DNA from: Geobacter sp. | GTDB lineage: Bacteria > Desulfobacterota > Desulfuromonadia > Geobacterales > DSM-12255 | Assembly: GCA_009684525.1 (NCBI GenBank) | Contig: WKKR01000001.1 | Location: 310,001-374,000 of the forward strand | DNA: 64,000 bases | Reading direction: 5' to 3' | Shown: in pieces, positions 53,165 through 62,619 of the stretch | How positions within the stretch are numbered: position 1 is the stretch's first letter | Layout of the letters: every line of letters starts with the position of its first letter | Notes under the pieces: generated by a model | Told to the model about the DNA's origin: nothing | Database searches by the model: none | Seen by the model: the letters and a program-made list of their open reading frames with translations, nothing else | Translations under genes and position numbers: made by a program

Positions 53165-55894
53165 TTGTCGGGGACCGGGAAGAGGGGGCTGTTTGTTCGC
53201 TTGCTGTTATTGTCATGCTGCGTACTGTTAGTCCATTCGGCAGCCGAGGCCGCCATTCAGTGCTATCAGTGCCACGGGACGCAAAACCCGGTGGACTATC
53301 GCCCGCTGGATGCGTCCTATCGCAATGTCACGACCGGCGGTTTTCAGGGGAACCACCGGTCACATCTGTCTGATATGAACGGTTTCCAGCAGTGCGAACG
53401 GTGCCATGCCGGCAGTTCTCTTTACACCCAGGGGCATCGGGACGGCAGTATCCAGCTATCGGCAAACCTGAACAATTCACCTGTCCGAGCCCTTTACGGC
53501 AACCGGACATCCGCGTTCCCCCAGACTGCCGCGCCCTCCTTGGATACCTGCAGCAACGTCAATTGCCACTTCGAAAGCATGACACCCCTATGGGGGAGTG
53601 CCCTGTTTACCTATCCCGGCGATTGCAGCGGTTGCCACGGGGCGCCACCCAATGGTGCGGGCAGCTCCGGGGCTGCAGGAAGTCACGCTCGCCATGACGA
53701 CTATTTCCCCGGGGCAGCGCACTGCATCAAATGCCATCCCGGACACACGGCATTCGGCCATGCCACCAGTGCAGGCAGGCCGCTCATCGTCATTCCCAAG
53801 GACCCTGCAAATGTTCCGTTCGGCAGTTACTCCGGACCTGTGGGCGATTACCTGCCTAGTCAGGAGAACCGCTTCGGCAACTGCATGAACATCTATTGCC
53901 ACAGCAACGGGACCTCGCTCTCCACCGGAACAATCCCTGCGCTCATAACACCCGCATGGGGCGGGACACCCCTTGCCTGCACCTCCTGCCATGCCTCCCC
54001 TCCCGATTACCCCAACGGCGCTCCCAAGGCGAACAGCCATGCCCGGCACCAGCAGAAAGGCTATGACTGCTCGGCCTGCCATTTTGGAACGACCGCGGAC
54101 AATGCGACCATTTCAGGGCTTGATCGCCATGTGAACAAGGCATTTGACATCTCCTCCGGAACGGATGCTCTCTCCTACACCTTCGTACAGACCGGCGGCA
54201 CCTGCTCGAACGGCTATTGCCACAGCAATGGCACTTCCGCTTCGACGGGGATCATACCTTCATACACATCTGCTTCCTGGGGATCCGGAACGCTTTCCTG
54301 TGCATCATGCCATGCATACCCGCCGGCGTACGCGAACAAGACGCCGAAGGCAAACAGCCATCCCAAGCACAACACGTACGGCTATGGGTGTGACAAGTGC
54401 CATTACAGCACTACTGCCGATGGCGTCACCATTAGCAATCAGGATAACCACGTTGACCGCAATTATGATGTGATGCCAGGGAACGGGCTCCAGTTCAGGT
54501 TTTCCTCGGCCAGTTCAGGCGGGTCCTGCTTTAACGCAAATTGCCACCATGACGGCACCGGGATTGCCACGGGAGTCATCACCAGTGTCACCGCCACCTG
54601 GGGGAAACCCATTGGCTGCAGCGGCTGCCATGCTGCCAGGCCGAGTTACGCCAGCGGCTCTCCCAAGGCCAACAGTCACATGTATCAGGCGCACAAGCTC
54701 AACTGCTCGGTCTGCCACAATGCTACGACAGCCAACGGCTCTTCCATAACGAATCTCGCCAATCATCTGAACGGCGCCTATGACATTGCTCCAAGCGGCT
54801 TAATAACGATGCAGTACACCTATGCTCCGTCGGGTGGCACCTGCACCAACACCAGTTGCCATGCCACCGCGGAAGGGGCCAGAATATGGGGCGCCCAGCC
54901 CGACAACTGCGACGGCTGCCACGAATCCCCGCCGAACACCCCTTCGCACACGAGGCATTTCAGCGGCACGGCCCTGCAGGCCAGTTACACCAGTGTAAGC
55001 ATTGCCGGCGACACCTCGGCAGGGTATCTCTTCAACTGCGCCAACTGCCATCCCCGAGACATGGACATCTATCACCGGGACGGATTCGTTCAGGTCGAAC
55101 TGTACGACCCGACTGCCCCCGAAGGAACGGTCAAGTCGCTCAATCCGCCCGAGGCAACGTATCTCTCCGGCAATGACGTGTTGTTCGACGGTCGCAATTA
55201 CCCGTACACCAACGGTACCTGCAGCAGTGTCTACTGCCACAGTTACACCTCGTTTACCACCCCGACGGACTGCACCTTCACCAATGCATCGGGTGCCCGC
55301 TACTGTGACGATTATGCGACCGCCAATCTCGTTACGACACGGGTCTACCGGGACGTGCAGTGGAATTCACAGCTGCCGGCCGACTGTTCGGGCTGTCATG
55401 CCAACGCCCCCCGGAACGATTACACCACCAATGACGGCATGACCGGGGACAGCCATGCCTGGGGCAATCCCTGGGGGTACGAGCAGGGACACTTCAACAA
55501 GGAGTGGTTCGATATGAACCCGATCACCTGTTCCTTCTGCCACAACGATACGGTAAAAGTGCAGGCAGCATGGTGGCGCACACCGTCGCCGTACTATACC
55601 CATTTCAGCAGCATGCCGATCGCCAGCCATGCAAAGCACGTAAACGGCAGAAACGATGTCTCCTTCGATCAGACCCGCTCCTTTGCCCTGTCCAGGCCCG
55701 ACTGGTTCGGCAACATGACCACCACCTACTGGCCGCTGTCTGGTGCCGCGTATGCGCCTGAAACCAAGACCTGTACGAATGTGTCGTGCCACATCGGCCA
55801 GGCCAGCGTGAAGTGGGGGAAACCCTATCGTGGCTACAAAGCCTGGTCAGGCATCGATTATGTCTGCTGGGAGTGCCACAACAGCGGTTATTGA
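53165..55894 (+). CDS. Large exported multiheme c-type cytochrome, 22 heme motifs
   Basis: 909 residues, TTG start behind GGAGGTG, signal peptide LFVRLLLLSCCVLLVHSAAEA. I count 22 heme-attachment motifs. Every third one is CX4CH (CSNVNCH, CMNIYCH, CSNGYCH, CFNANCH, CTNTSCH, CSSVYCH, CTNVSCH); the others are CX2CH, ending in CWECH. This CX4CH...CX2CH repeat is known in Geobacter cytochromes and suggests a surface or periplasmic electron nanowire-like carrier. Repeats share PKANSH and TPxWGG-type linkers. Ends at a terminator; the cohesin-like gene follows. Confidence 0.9.
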   Translation: MSGTGKRGLFVRLLLLSCCVLLVHSAAEAAIQCYQCHGTQNPVDYRPLDASYRNVTTGGFQGNHRSHLSDMNGFQQCERCHAGSSLYTQGHRDGSIQLSANLNNSPVRALYGNRTSAFPQTAAPSLDTCSNVNCHFESMTPLWGSALFTYPGDCSGCHGAPPNGAGSSGAAGSHARHDDYFPGAAHCIKCHPGHTAFGHATSAGRPLIVIPKDPANVPFGSYSGPVGDYLPSQENRFGNCMNIYCHSNGTSLSTGTIPALITPAWGGTPLACTSCHASPPDYPNGAPKANSHARHQQKGYDCSACHFGTTADNATISGLDRHVNKAFDISSGTDALSYTFVQTGGTCSNGYCHSNGTSASTGIIPSYTSASWGSGTLSCASCHAYPPAYANKTPKANSHPKHNTYGYGCDKCHYSTTADGVTISNQDNHVDRNYDVMPGNGLQFRFSSASSGGSCFNANCHHDGTGIATGVITSVTATWGKPIGCSGCHAARPSYASGSPKANSHMYQAHKLNCSVCHNATTANGSSITNLANHLNGAYDIAPSGLITMQYTYAPSGGTCTNTSCHATAEGARIWGAQPDNCDGCHESPPNTPSHTRHFSGTALQASYTSVSIAGDTSAGYLFNCANCHPRDMDIYHRDGFVQVELYDPTAPEGTVKSLNPPEATYLSGNDVLFDGRNYPYTNGTCSSVYCHSYTSFTTPTDCTFTNASGARYCDDYATANLVTTRVYRDVQWNSQLPADCSGCHANAPRNDYTTNDGMTGDSHAWGNPWGYEQGHFNKEWFDMNPITCSFCHNDTVKVQAAWWRTPSPYYTHFSSMPIASHAKHVNGRNDVSFDQTRSFALSRPDWFGNMTTTYWPLSGAAYAPETKTCTNVSCHIGQASVKWGKPYRGYKAWSGIDYVCWECHNSGY

Positions 55895-55911
55895 CCGTTT
55901 ACCGCCACCAT

Positions 55912-55957
55912 AAACGCACGAGGCTCCTTCCCGTCCGGGGAGGAGCCTCGTGCGTTT
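55912..55957. terminator. Strong terminator after the cytochrome
   Basis: AAACGCACGAGGCTCC (55912-55927) pairs with GGAGCCTCGTGCGTTT (55942-55957), extended inward by CCC/GGG. A clear hairpin with flanking A/T. Confidence 0.8.
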
Positions 55958-55959
55958 GG

Positions 55960-55988
55960 TGGACAAGCCATGGCAACTTGCGTATAAT
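55960..55988 (+). promoter_or_regulatory. Sigma-70 promoter of the cohesin/dockerin-like gene
   Basis: -35 TGGACA (55960-55965), 17-base spacer, consensus -10 TATAAT (55983-55988). With the terminator just upstream, it makes the cohesin-like gene a separate transcription unit from the cytochrome. Confidence 0.75.
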
Positions 55989-56034
55989 GAGACGTCTTTG
56001 AGGATGCTGTCCAATACCGTTTTCGAGGTGCCCG

Positions 56035-57396
56035 ATGCGAAAAGCAGGCAAATCGGTCGTTTTCTGTATCCTGATTGGTGTGTTTGTGCTGATGGGTGGG
56101 TATGCGCAGGCTGCCAGCGTGGGGATAACTTCCGGGGGGGGAGGGGTCTTCTACCTCCAGGGTTATTCCATGGACGGCGTGGCCGGCATGTATATCACGG
56201 TTACCTATGACGCAAATTCCATCTCCAATCCTGCTGTCGTGCAGGGATCGCTCATATCCAACCAGGGAGGGTTCTTGTCTTCAAATACAGGCAAGACAGG
56301 GGCCATAACCATGGCTGCCATCACTTCGACATCATTCTCAGGGAACGGCGTTATCGCCACCATGACATTTACCAGGAACAGCAAGGTAGCGCTCAAGATA
56401 CCGACGGTCACGGTGACGGGAATCAATTCAGCGACCAATCCTGTGGAAATTTCGACGGTTACCGAGACCACCGATTCTTCAGCATCAACGGGTGGTTCGA
56501 CCGAGACCGTCATCCCCGTAAATAAGAACAACGACACCAATACGGAAAGCGGTTCAACCGATACTCCTCCGACCGGGACCGTGGCGGGCACTTGGCTCGG
56601 GAGCGTCAGCATATCCACCGGCACTCCCCTAGAAACAGAGAAGAAGGACGAGGTTAAGAAGCCGGAGGTCGCTGCAACGGATGCGCTCAAGGAGTCTTCC
56701 ACCCCTGCTGAGACCGGTGATGGCGGGAGAGAGCAGGGGCAGCCTGGAGAGCCGAAGAGTGAGAAGGCAAAGGAACCCAAATTCCTTGCTTACAAGGGAG
56801 TCCTCGAAACACTCAAAACCTACACCGGGCCGCGCCAGCCGAAAGAGATCCTCGACCTCTTCGGTCAGCAGTCCAAGGGGTATCGGCAGGAGCCAGCAGT
56901 CTTTCTCGCCGACGGCAAGAAGGTGCTCAAGGTCAGATTGATGCCGCCGCACGATGCCGCGTCTGCTCCGAATGTGGCGATCAACAAGGAGGCGCAGCTC
57001 GTCTCTTTCCGCCGGGGGGATGAAAACAGCTGGGTGGTGGAGCTTCGCCCCAAAATAGGGGCCTACCAGGTGGTCCTGACCTATTTTATCGACGATATCA
57101 TCACCGAGATCCCCCTGACCGTGGCGCCCCTGTTGGAGTCGTACAACGGCAAACCGTTTCCCAAGCTGACCGAAGCGGATTTCAGACAGTTTCTTGCCAG
57201 GGGGGGGACCCCGGCTGACCAGAAAGCCGCTGACTTGAACGGAGATGGGGCGGTGGATGCTGTCGATGACTATTTCTTTGCAGCAAACTATCTTGTCCAG
57301 ACCGCTGCTGCCAAGCCGGCACCCAAGGAGCAGAAGGGGAATTCAGTCGGCGCAGCAGGAGAGCAGAAGGTGCAGCCGGCACAAAAGGCCCGCTGA
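56035..57396 (+). CDS. Exported cohesin-like protein with dockerin-like tail
   Basis: 453 residues. Signal peptide ending in MGGYAQAA, then a cohesin-type beta sandwich (about 28-140, GVAGMYITVTYDANSISNPAVV, MTFTRNSKVALKIPTVTVTGI). A long Thr/Ser/Glu-rich linker follows (about 140-260), then a helical region and a C-terminal half-dockerin-like Ca-binding segment, DLNGDGAVDAVDDYFFAANYL. Having cohesin- and dockerin-like parts in one chain suggests self-assembly at the surface. The family is not otherwise recognised. It has its own promoter. Confidence 0.75.
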   Translation: MRKAGKSVVFCILIGVFVLMGGYAQAASVGITSGGGGVFYLQGYSMDGVAGMYITVTYDANSISNPAVVQGSLISNQGGFLSSNTGKTGAITMAAITSTSFSGNGVIATMTFTRNSKVALKIPTVTVTGINSATNPVEISTVTETTDSSASTGGSTETVIPVNKNNDTNTESGSTDTPPTGTVAGTWLGSVSISTGTPLETEKKDEVKKPEVAATDALKESSTPAETGDGGREQGQPGEPKSEKAKEPKFLAYKGVLETLKTYTGPRQPKEILDLFGQQSKGYRQEPAVFLADGKKVLKVRLMPPHDAASAPNVAINKEAQLVSFRRGDENSWVVELRPKIGAYQVVLTYFIDDIITEIPLTVAPLLESYNGKPFPKLTEADFRQFLARGGTPADQKAADLNGDGAVDAVDDYFFAANYLVQTAAAKPAPKEQKGNSVGAAGEQKVQPAQKAR

Positions 57397-57423
57397 GAAG
57401 GATACAGGGTAGCATTTGGGTGG

Positions 57424-57463
57424 CAGGCAGCCTGCCGGGAGGATCAGTCCGGCAGGCTGCCTG
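57424..57463 (+). terminator. Hairpin after the cohesin-like gene
   Basis: CAGGCAGCCTGCCGGGA pairs with TCCGGCAGGCTGCCTG (one bulge), long GC-rich stem. No strong T-run. Confidence 0.6.
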
Positions 57464-57503
57464 TGTGTCAAGGTTCAGGATCTGGAAGGGATAGTGAGGC
57501 ACC

Positions 57504-58454
57504 ATGAAGGCGAAGAAGCGTAATCGCACCAACAGGCGCAAACCGGCAGGAGGGAAGCGTCCGTTCGGCGCCCTGTTGCTGGTGGTGCTCCTGATTGTCT
57601 TGGTGGTGCTCTTGCTGGAGCAGCTCAGGGAACGGATGCCCGTTGAGGCACCTGTCCCTTCAACCCCGCAACAGAATGAACGCTACAAACTCCCCCCCCG
57701 CCAGACATATCACCCCGTCGAGCAACAGCCCTATACGTCGAGTTCTATCGATTCACTTCGAAAATATCCGCGAAAGAAACGGGTTCACGGGCCGGGTACG
57801 GTGGCGATCATCGTCGACGACATGGGATCGAGCATGCAGGAGGTGCGCGCACTCATGGCCATCAAGGTTCCGCTGACCTTCTCGCTTATCCCCGGTCTTG
57901 CCAAGGTACGCGATGTTGCAGAGGCGGCACGGTCGCAGGGGTACCCCGTCATGATCCATATTCCCATGGAGCCCCAGGGGTATCCGCACCAGCGTCTCGA
58001 AGCCAACGGGCTCCTGGTTGCCCAGAGCAACGAGGAGATCGCCCGTCGTATGAATGACTATATCCGGCTGCTGCCGCAGGCCGTGGGTGCCAACAACCAT
58101 ATGGGGTCGCGGTTCACCGAGGACAGGGACAAGATGAAGGTGGTGCTGAACCAGCTCAAGGCCCATTCGCTCTTTTTCGTCGACAGCAGAACCAGCCCCC
58201 GATCCGTCGGGATGGAGCTTGCGCGCGGCATGGCGCTGGATGCGGCCGGCCGGAACGTCTTTCTCGATAATGTCCAGGAAGTGGGGGCGATCAGAAGCCA
58301 GCTTGAACAGGTGGCTGCCCTGGCGCGCAAGCGGGGGAGCGCCATAGCCATTTGCCATCCCCACAAGGCGACGATCCAGGCCTTGTCTGCCGCATTGCCC
58401 GAGCTGCAGAAGGATGGCATCAACTTCGTCGGGGTATCGGAGCTGGTCAGGTAA
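57504..58454 (+). CDS. Divergent polysaccharide deacetylase family protein
   Basis: 316 residues. N-terminal basic segment and one membrane helix (GALLLVVLLIVLVVLLLEQL), then a periplasmic NodB-like domain of the divergent polysaccharide deacetylase family (pfam04748): VAIIVDDMGSSMQEVRALMAIKVPLTFSLIPGL, VMIHIPMEPQG, GANNHMGSRFTEDRDKM, FVDSRTSPRSVG and AICHPHKATIQAL. Likely acts in the envelope; the substrate is unknown. Confidence 0.88.
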   Translation: MKAKKRNRTNRRKPAGGKRPFGALLLVVLLIVLVVLLLEQLRERMPVEAPVPSTPQQNERYKLPPRQTYHPVEQQPYTSSSIDSLRKYPRKKRVHGPGTVAIIVDDMGSSMQEVRALMAIKVPLTFSLIPGLAKVRDVAEAARSQGYPVMIHIPMEPQGYPHQRLEANGLLVAQSNEEIARRMNDYIRLLPQAVGANNHMGSRFTEDRDKMKVVLNQLKAHSLFFVDSRTSPRSVGMELARGMALDAAGRNVFLDNVQEVGAIRSQLEQVAALARKRGSAIAICHPHKATIQALSAALPELQKDGINFVGVSELVR

Positions 58455-58457
58455 GCG

Positions 58458-59864
58458 TCACTGCGTGACGGCGGGTGCGAGATGTTCCATGCACCGCTGG
58501 CGCAGTTTGCGGAAGCTGCGGTACGATTCTTCCTGCAGGATGGATTCCGGGGCACGGGGATTGATGGGGTGAACGATGAGAAAGCTCCCTTCCTGACCTA
58601 GGCCCTGTGCGCCAATGGTAACATTCACCAGGTGCGCCAGTCTCGCCTCCCGCCGATTCGTTATACTTCCCTCATATCCGTAACAGGCAATACGCTGGCG
58701 AATGATCTGCTTCCCGTCGGGATCGATCGCCATGAGTTCCATCTGGGCTGCCGCGCCGTTTTGCAAGGGCCGTATCAGAAACGTGGCAGATGCCGTGGCG
58801 TCGAGGAGTAGAGTGCTGAGCGGGTCCGAGGGGCTGAGACTGCTGCCGCTCGGCAGGAGCAGGGCGGTAATGAGGTCGGAAAAGCAGTCGCCGTTGATGA
58901 ACCCTCGGCTGCTGCCGTCGCCGGTTTCGTAGTAAAGACCGGGTGGGTGGTTGACGTTGCCCAGCGACGGGCTGCCGCAGATGGGGCAATGCGGCTTGAG
59001 CGCGGCACGGCGGCTCGTAAAGGCTGCATTGCGTCGCTCATCCTCGGCATTCAGCCATGCGCTGAACTGCTGGGCGCGGGGTTCCTTGATGCCTCGGATT
59101 GCAGCCAGCATCAGCCGGGTGAGCTGCACGAACTGCCCGAAGACGTCGGTTCCCCGGGCGTGGGTCAGAATGGGGAAGATGCGGCCGTCCGGGTTGGTGT
59201 TGAGACTGTCTACCTTGGGGCTTTTCGCAATGTAGGTGTCGAGGCAGCGATAGCCGCGATTGATGGCAAACGCCTTCAGGAGGGTGCGCTGGTCCCTGAA
59301 CATGCCGTCGAATTTCACGCGTGAATCCACCAGGCAGGGGATGAGTGCCAGGCTCTTTTTGTCCAGCCCCCTGCTGTCGAACAGGGTAAAGATGTTGCGG
59401 CAGTTCTCCAGCGACGCCATATCCTTGACCGGGATCAGGACCTGATCCGCGGCATAGAGCGCGTTCTGGGTCAGGATATCCAGTTCCGGCCGGGTATCGA
59501 TGACAATGATGCCGGGGATGCAAGAGGTTGCCAGTAACCGGGCGAGAAACATCGGCCCCTGGACGGAACTGCGCAGCTCGGAGAGTACGTTGGAGGAGGG
59601 GATGTAATTCACGCCGTACTGGCCGGTATGCAAAAGGTCGCAGCCAGGCGTGCCGCCCAGGAGCTCGGCCACGGTGCCGTGGGGATGTTGACCGGGCAGC
59701 GCGAACATCTTGTCCACGGTGAAATGGTTGTCGAAGGAGAAGACAGTGACGGAGAGGTCCTCCCGCATGGCCTTGAGGAAGATCGCCAGGTTGGTGGCAA
59801 GGGTGGTCTTGCCGACCCCTCCCTTTTCCGAGGAGATGGTGATGACGTAGGGATGCTGTGACAT
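58458..59864 (-). CDS. ParA/MinD-like P-loop ATPase with extra C-terminal domain
   Basis: 468 residues from ATG 59864 (MSQHPYVITISSEKGGVGKTTLATNLAIFLK). Deviant Walker A KGGVGKTT and Walker B IIVIDTRPELD; the usual ParA length is about 250. Beyond residue ~265 an extra domain follows, with CPICGSPSLGN (a zinc-type Cys pair). No parB or centromere-like repeat was seen. Its -10 sits six bases before the ATG, predicting a leaderless mRNA. Diverges from xseA. Role unknown, possibly positioning or regulation rather than plasmid partition. Confidence 0.8.
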   Translation of the reverse strand: MSQHPYVITISSEKGGVGKTTLATNLAIFLKAMREDLSVTVFSFDNHFTVDKMFALPGQHPHGTVAELLGGTPGCDLLHTGQYGVNYIPSSNVLSELRSSVQGPMFLARLLATSCIPGIIVIDTRPELDILTQNALYAADQVLIPVKDMASLENCRNIFTLFDSRGLDKKSLALIPCLVDSRVKFDGMFRDQRTLLKAFAINRGYRCLDTYIAKSPKVDSLNTNPDGRIFPILTHARGTDVFGQFVQLTRLMLAAIRGIKEPRAQQFSAWLNAEDERRNAAFTSRRAALKPHCPICGSPSLGNVNHPPGLYYETGDGSSRGFINGDCFSDLITALLLPSGSSLSPSDPLSTLLLDATASATFLIRPLQNGAAAQMELMAIDPDGKQIIRQRIACYGYEGSITNRREARLAHLVNVTIGAQGLGQEGSFLIVHPINPRAPESILQEESYRSFRKLRQRCMEHLAPAVTQ

Positions 59865-59870
59865 GGGCGC

Positions 59871-59899
59871 ATCATAGTATGATCGCCCGGTCGGGTCAA
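59871..59899 (-). promoter_or_regulatory. Promoter predicting a leaderless transcript for the ParA-like gene
   Basis: On the minus strand: -35 TTGACC (59899-59894), 17-base spacer, -10 TATGAT (59876-59871), then GCGCCC and the ATG (59864-59862). The normal start distance puts +1 at or within a base of the start codon. Confidence 0.65.
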
Positions 59900-59904
59900 C
59901 CTGA

Positions 59905-59933
59905 TTGACGCACCCCGCACCCTGTGCTAGTGT
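59905..59933 (+). promoter_or_regulatory. Possible promoter for xseA
   Basis: TTGACG (59905-59910), 17-base spacer, TAGTGT (59928-59933). The -10 is weak. Overlaps the divergent ParA promoter region. Confidence 0.35.
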
Positions 59934-60027
59934 CACGGCCACTGGCCGGCTTCTTCCCCCGGCAGCGGAAAAACGGGCCGGAAAGCATGCCGCCGGTCTT
60001 TCCGTATCAAGTTGAGCAGGCACAGCC

Positions 60028-61392
60028 ATGGAACTCTTTGCCGAAAAACGGATATTGACCGTAAGCCAGCTCTCTGCGCTGGTCAAGGATGTGCTGGAAG
60101 AGAACTTCGAGCAGGTCTGGGTCGAAGGGGAGGTCTCGAACCTGGCGACTCCCCAGTCCGGGCATATCTATCTCACCCTGAAGGATGCCGGGGCACAGCT
60201 GAAATGCGTTCTGTTCCGCGCCGCGGCCCGCTCGCTCAGGTTCAAGATCAGGGACGGCATGCGTCTCATCGTCCGCGGCCGGATCTCGGTCTTTGCCCAG
60301 CGGGGCGACTACCAGCTCATTGCCGAATACCTGGAGCCGCAGGGGATTGGCGCCCTGCAGCTCGCCTTTCTCCAGCTCAAGGAGCGGCTTGCCAGGGAAG
60401 GGCTCTTTGCCGAAGCGAACAAGAAGCCGATTCCCCGTCTGCCACGGCGGATCGGGGTGGTGACCTCGCCGACCGGCGCCGCGATCCATGATATCCTCAC
60501 CATGCTCGATCGCCGCTTCGCCAATATCGAGGTTCTGCTCATCCCGGTCAAGGTGCAGGGAGAAGGGGCGGCAGTGGAGATCGCCTCGGCAATCAGGGAT
60601 TTCAATCTCTACCGCGACGTCGACGTGCTGATCGTCGGCCGGGGAGGCGGATCGCTGGAAGACCTCTGGGCCTTTAACGAGGAGATTGTTGCCCGGGCCA
60701 TCGCATCGTCCAGGATCCCGGTGATCTCGGCTGTGGGGCACGAGATCGACTTCACCATCGCCGATCTGGCCGCCGACCTGCGGGCGCCGACTCCATCGGC
60801 AGCGGCTGAACTGGTCATTACCAGCAAAGCGGAGCTGACAACCCTGGTGCAGACCCTCGAACACCGGCTGGGACGCGCTGCAGCCGGTCTGATAGCGGGT
60901 CTGAAGTCCAGGGTGGGAATGGCTCAGGCGTCACTCAGAGACCCGGCCATGCTGATCGGTCAGCTCGGTCAAAGGGTCGATTTCATGCAGGAGCGGATGT
61001 CATCCCTTCTGGGAAGAATGCTGGCACGCCACACCGATCGACTCAGTGCCCTGATCGAGATGCTTCGGCTCCGGAGTCCGGGGAGAGCGGTGGAGCATGG
61101 GCGGGAACAACTTCAGAACCTCGTTGCCCGCAGGGACCAGGCCGTACAGCGTCGGATGGACCATCTCCGCGAGACAATGGCCCGCCGCACCGGTGCACTG
61201 GATGCCCTGTCGCCGCTTGCCACCCTTGCACGCGGCTATTCCCTGGCCCAGCGCGAAAAGGACGGCCTGATCGTCCGCAGTTCCGATCAGCTGGCAGTGG
61301 GTGACCGTCTGCGTCTTCGCCTGCACAGGGGTTCTGCCGGTTGCCTGGTGGAAACGGTTGAGCCTGCGGTCGCAGATCAAGGCAGTGCTTGA
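60028..61392 (+). CDS. xseA: Exodeoxyribonuclease VII large subunit
   Basis: 454 residues. Nuclease that degrades single-stranded DNA with XseB. N-terminal OB-fold (QVWVEGEVSNLATPQSGHIYLTLKD) and catalytic-domain motifs GVVTSPTGAAIHDIL, GRGGGSLEDLWAFNEE, SAVGHEIDFTIADLAADLRAPTPSAAAEL, then a coiled coil. Full length; xseB follows 54 bases later. Confidence 0.96.
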   Translation: MELFAEKRILTVSQLSALVKDVLEENFEQVWVEGEVSNLATPQSGHIYLTLKDAGAQLKCVLFRAAARSLRFKIRDGMRLIVRGRISVFAQRGDYQLIAEYLEPQGIGALQLAFLQLKERLAREGLFAEANKKPIPRLPRRIGVVTSPTGAAIHDILTMLDRRFANIEVLLIPVKVQGEGAAVEIASAIRDFNLYRDVDVLIVGRGGGSLEDLWAFNEEIVARAIASSRIPVISAVGHEIDFTIADLAADLRAPTPSAAAELVITSKAELTTLVQTLEHRLGRAAAGLIAGLKSRVGMAQASLRDPAMLIGQLGQRVDFMQERMSSLLGRMLARHTDRLSALIEMLRLRSPGRAVEHGREQLQNLVARRDQAVQRRMDHLRETMARRTGALDALSPLATLARGYSLAQREKDGLIVRSSDQLAVGDRLRLRLHRGSAGCLVETVEPAVADQGSA

Positions 61393-61446
61393 CTGGCAGT
61401 CCCAAACAGGTATAATGACGATCCATTTTTGATGACCGGGAACCAT

Positions 61447-61677
61447 ATGGCCGTGGAAAAGTTCGAGACATCGCTGAAGAAACTGGAAGAGGTGGTCAAG
61501 CGCCTGGAAAGCGGCGAGCTCCCCCTTGACGATGCCCTCAAGGCGTTCGAGGAAGGGGTCAAGCATGCTGCCGTCTGCAGCCGGAAGCTGAACGAGGCTG
61601 AAAAGAAGGTGGAACTGCTGCTCAAACAGAAGGATGGCAGTTTCAGGACCGAGCCGTTTCATCTGGAGGATGCATAA
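61447..61677 (+). CDS. xseB: Exodeoxyribonuclease VII small subunit
   Basis: 76 residues from ATG 61447: MAVEKFETSLKKLEEVVKRLESGELPLDDALKAFEEGVKHAAVCSRKLNEAEKKVELLL, the family helical hairpin. Works with XseA upstream. An in-frame start at 61429 is poorer. Confidence 0.95.
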   Translation: MAVEKFETSLKKLEEVVKRLESGELPLDDALKAFEEGVKHAAVCSRKLNEAEKKVELLLKQKDGSFRTEPFHLEDA

Positions 61678-61728
61678 CCCGGCTTTTGTGTGGTTGATTA
61701 CCCCTGTCCCTTCTGAAGGAGAGGTTCG

Positions 61729-62619
61729 ATGGATCTCAAGCAGTATATCAAGCAGTGCTGTGCCGAGGTTGATGCGGCGCTGGACCGTTTCCTACCGCCG
61801 GAAACGGAACTCCCCGCATCTTTGCATTCGGCCATGCGCTATTCGATCTTTGCCGGCGGCAAACGAATCCGTCCGGTTCTAATGCTGGCGGCCTGCGAAG
61901 CAGTGGGCGGCAATAGCGAGACGGTGATGCCGGCGGCGTGCGCCATGGAGATGATCCATACCTACTCGCTCATTCACGACGATCTTCCGGCCATGGACGA
62001 TGATGATTTCCGGCGCGGCCGCCCGACCAACCACAAGGTCTATGGCGAGGCAGTTGCGATCCTGGCCGGAGATGCCCTGCTCACCGAGGCCTTTGTCCTT
62101 TTGAGCAATCCCGCATTCCAGAAGGCGGATGCCGGCCGTACCATGGCGGTTATCCAGGAAATAGCCCGCTGCGCCGGCTCCCACGGCATGGTGGGTGGCC
62201 AGGTGGTGGACATGGAGAGCGAGGGGAAGGCGGAGATCGACCTTGCCACGGTCCAGTATATCCATACCCACAAGACCGGTGCCCTGATAAAGGCGGCGGT
62301 GAAGTCGGGGGCCATCCTCGGCGGGGCCACGGAGGCACAGCTGGCAGCTCTGACCACCTATGGGGAGGCTATCGGTCTCGCCTTCCAGATCGCGGATGAC
62401 ATCCTCGACATCGAGGGGACCACCGAAGAGATCGGCAAGGATGCCGGCAGTGACCAGGCACGCGGCAAGGCGACCTATCCTGCGGTGATGGGGCTTGCCG
62501 ATTCCAAGCGTCGTGCTGCCGAACTGGTCGAGATGGCGCTCAATGCCCTCGATCCATTCGATGCCAAGGCCGAACCGCTGCGGGAGATTGCCCGCTACAT
62601 CATCGCCCGTAAATCATGA
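61729..62619 (+). CDS. ispA: Polyprenyl diphosphate synthase (farnesyl/geranyl type)
   Basis: 296 residues. Chain-elongating trans-prenyltransferase. First Asp-rich motif [24 protein letters not shown], second [12 protein letters not shown], and [15 protein letters not shown]. The small residues just before the first motif fit short-chain (C15) product. Ends overlapping dxs by 4 bases, the common ispA-dxs pairing. Confidence 0.92.
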   Translation: MDLKQYIKQCCAEVDAALDRFLPPETELPASLHSAMRYSIFAGGKRIRPVLMLAACEAVGGNSETVMPAACAMEMIHTYSLIHDDLPAMDDDDFRRGRPTNHKVYGEAVAILAGDALLTEAFVLLSNPAFQKADAGRTMAVIQEIARCAGSHGMVGGQVVDMESEGKAEIDLATVQYIHTHKTGALIKAAVKSGAILGGATEAQLAALTTYGEAIGLAFQIADDILDIEGTTEEIGKDAGSDQARGKATYPAVMGLADSKRRAAELVEMALNALDPFDAKAEPLREIARYIIARKS

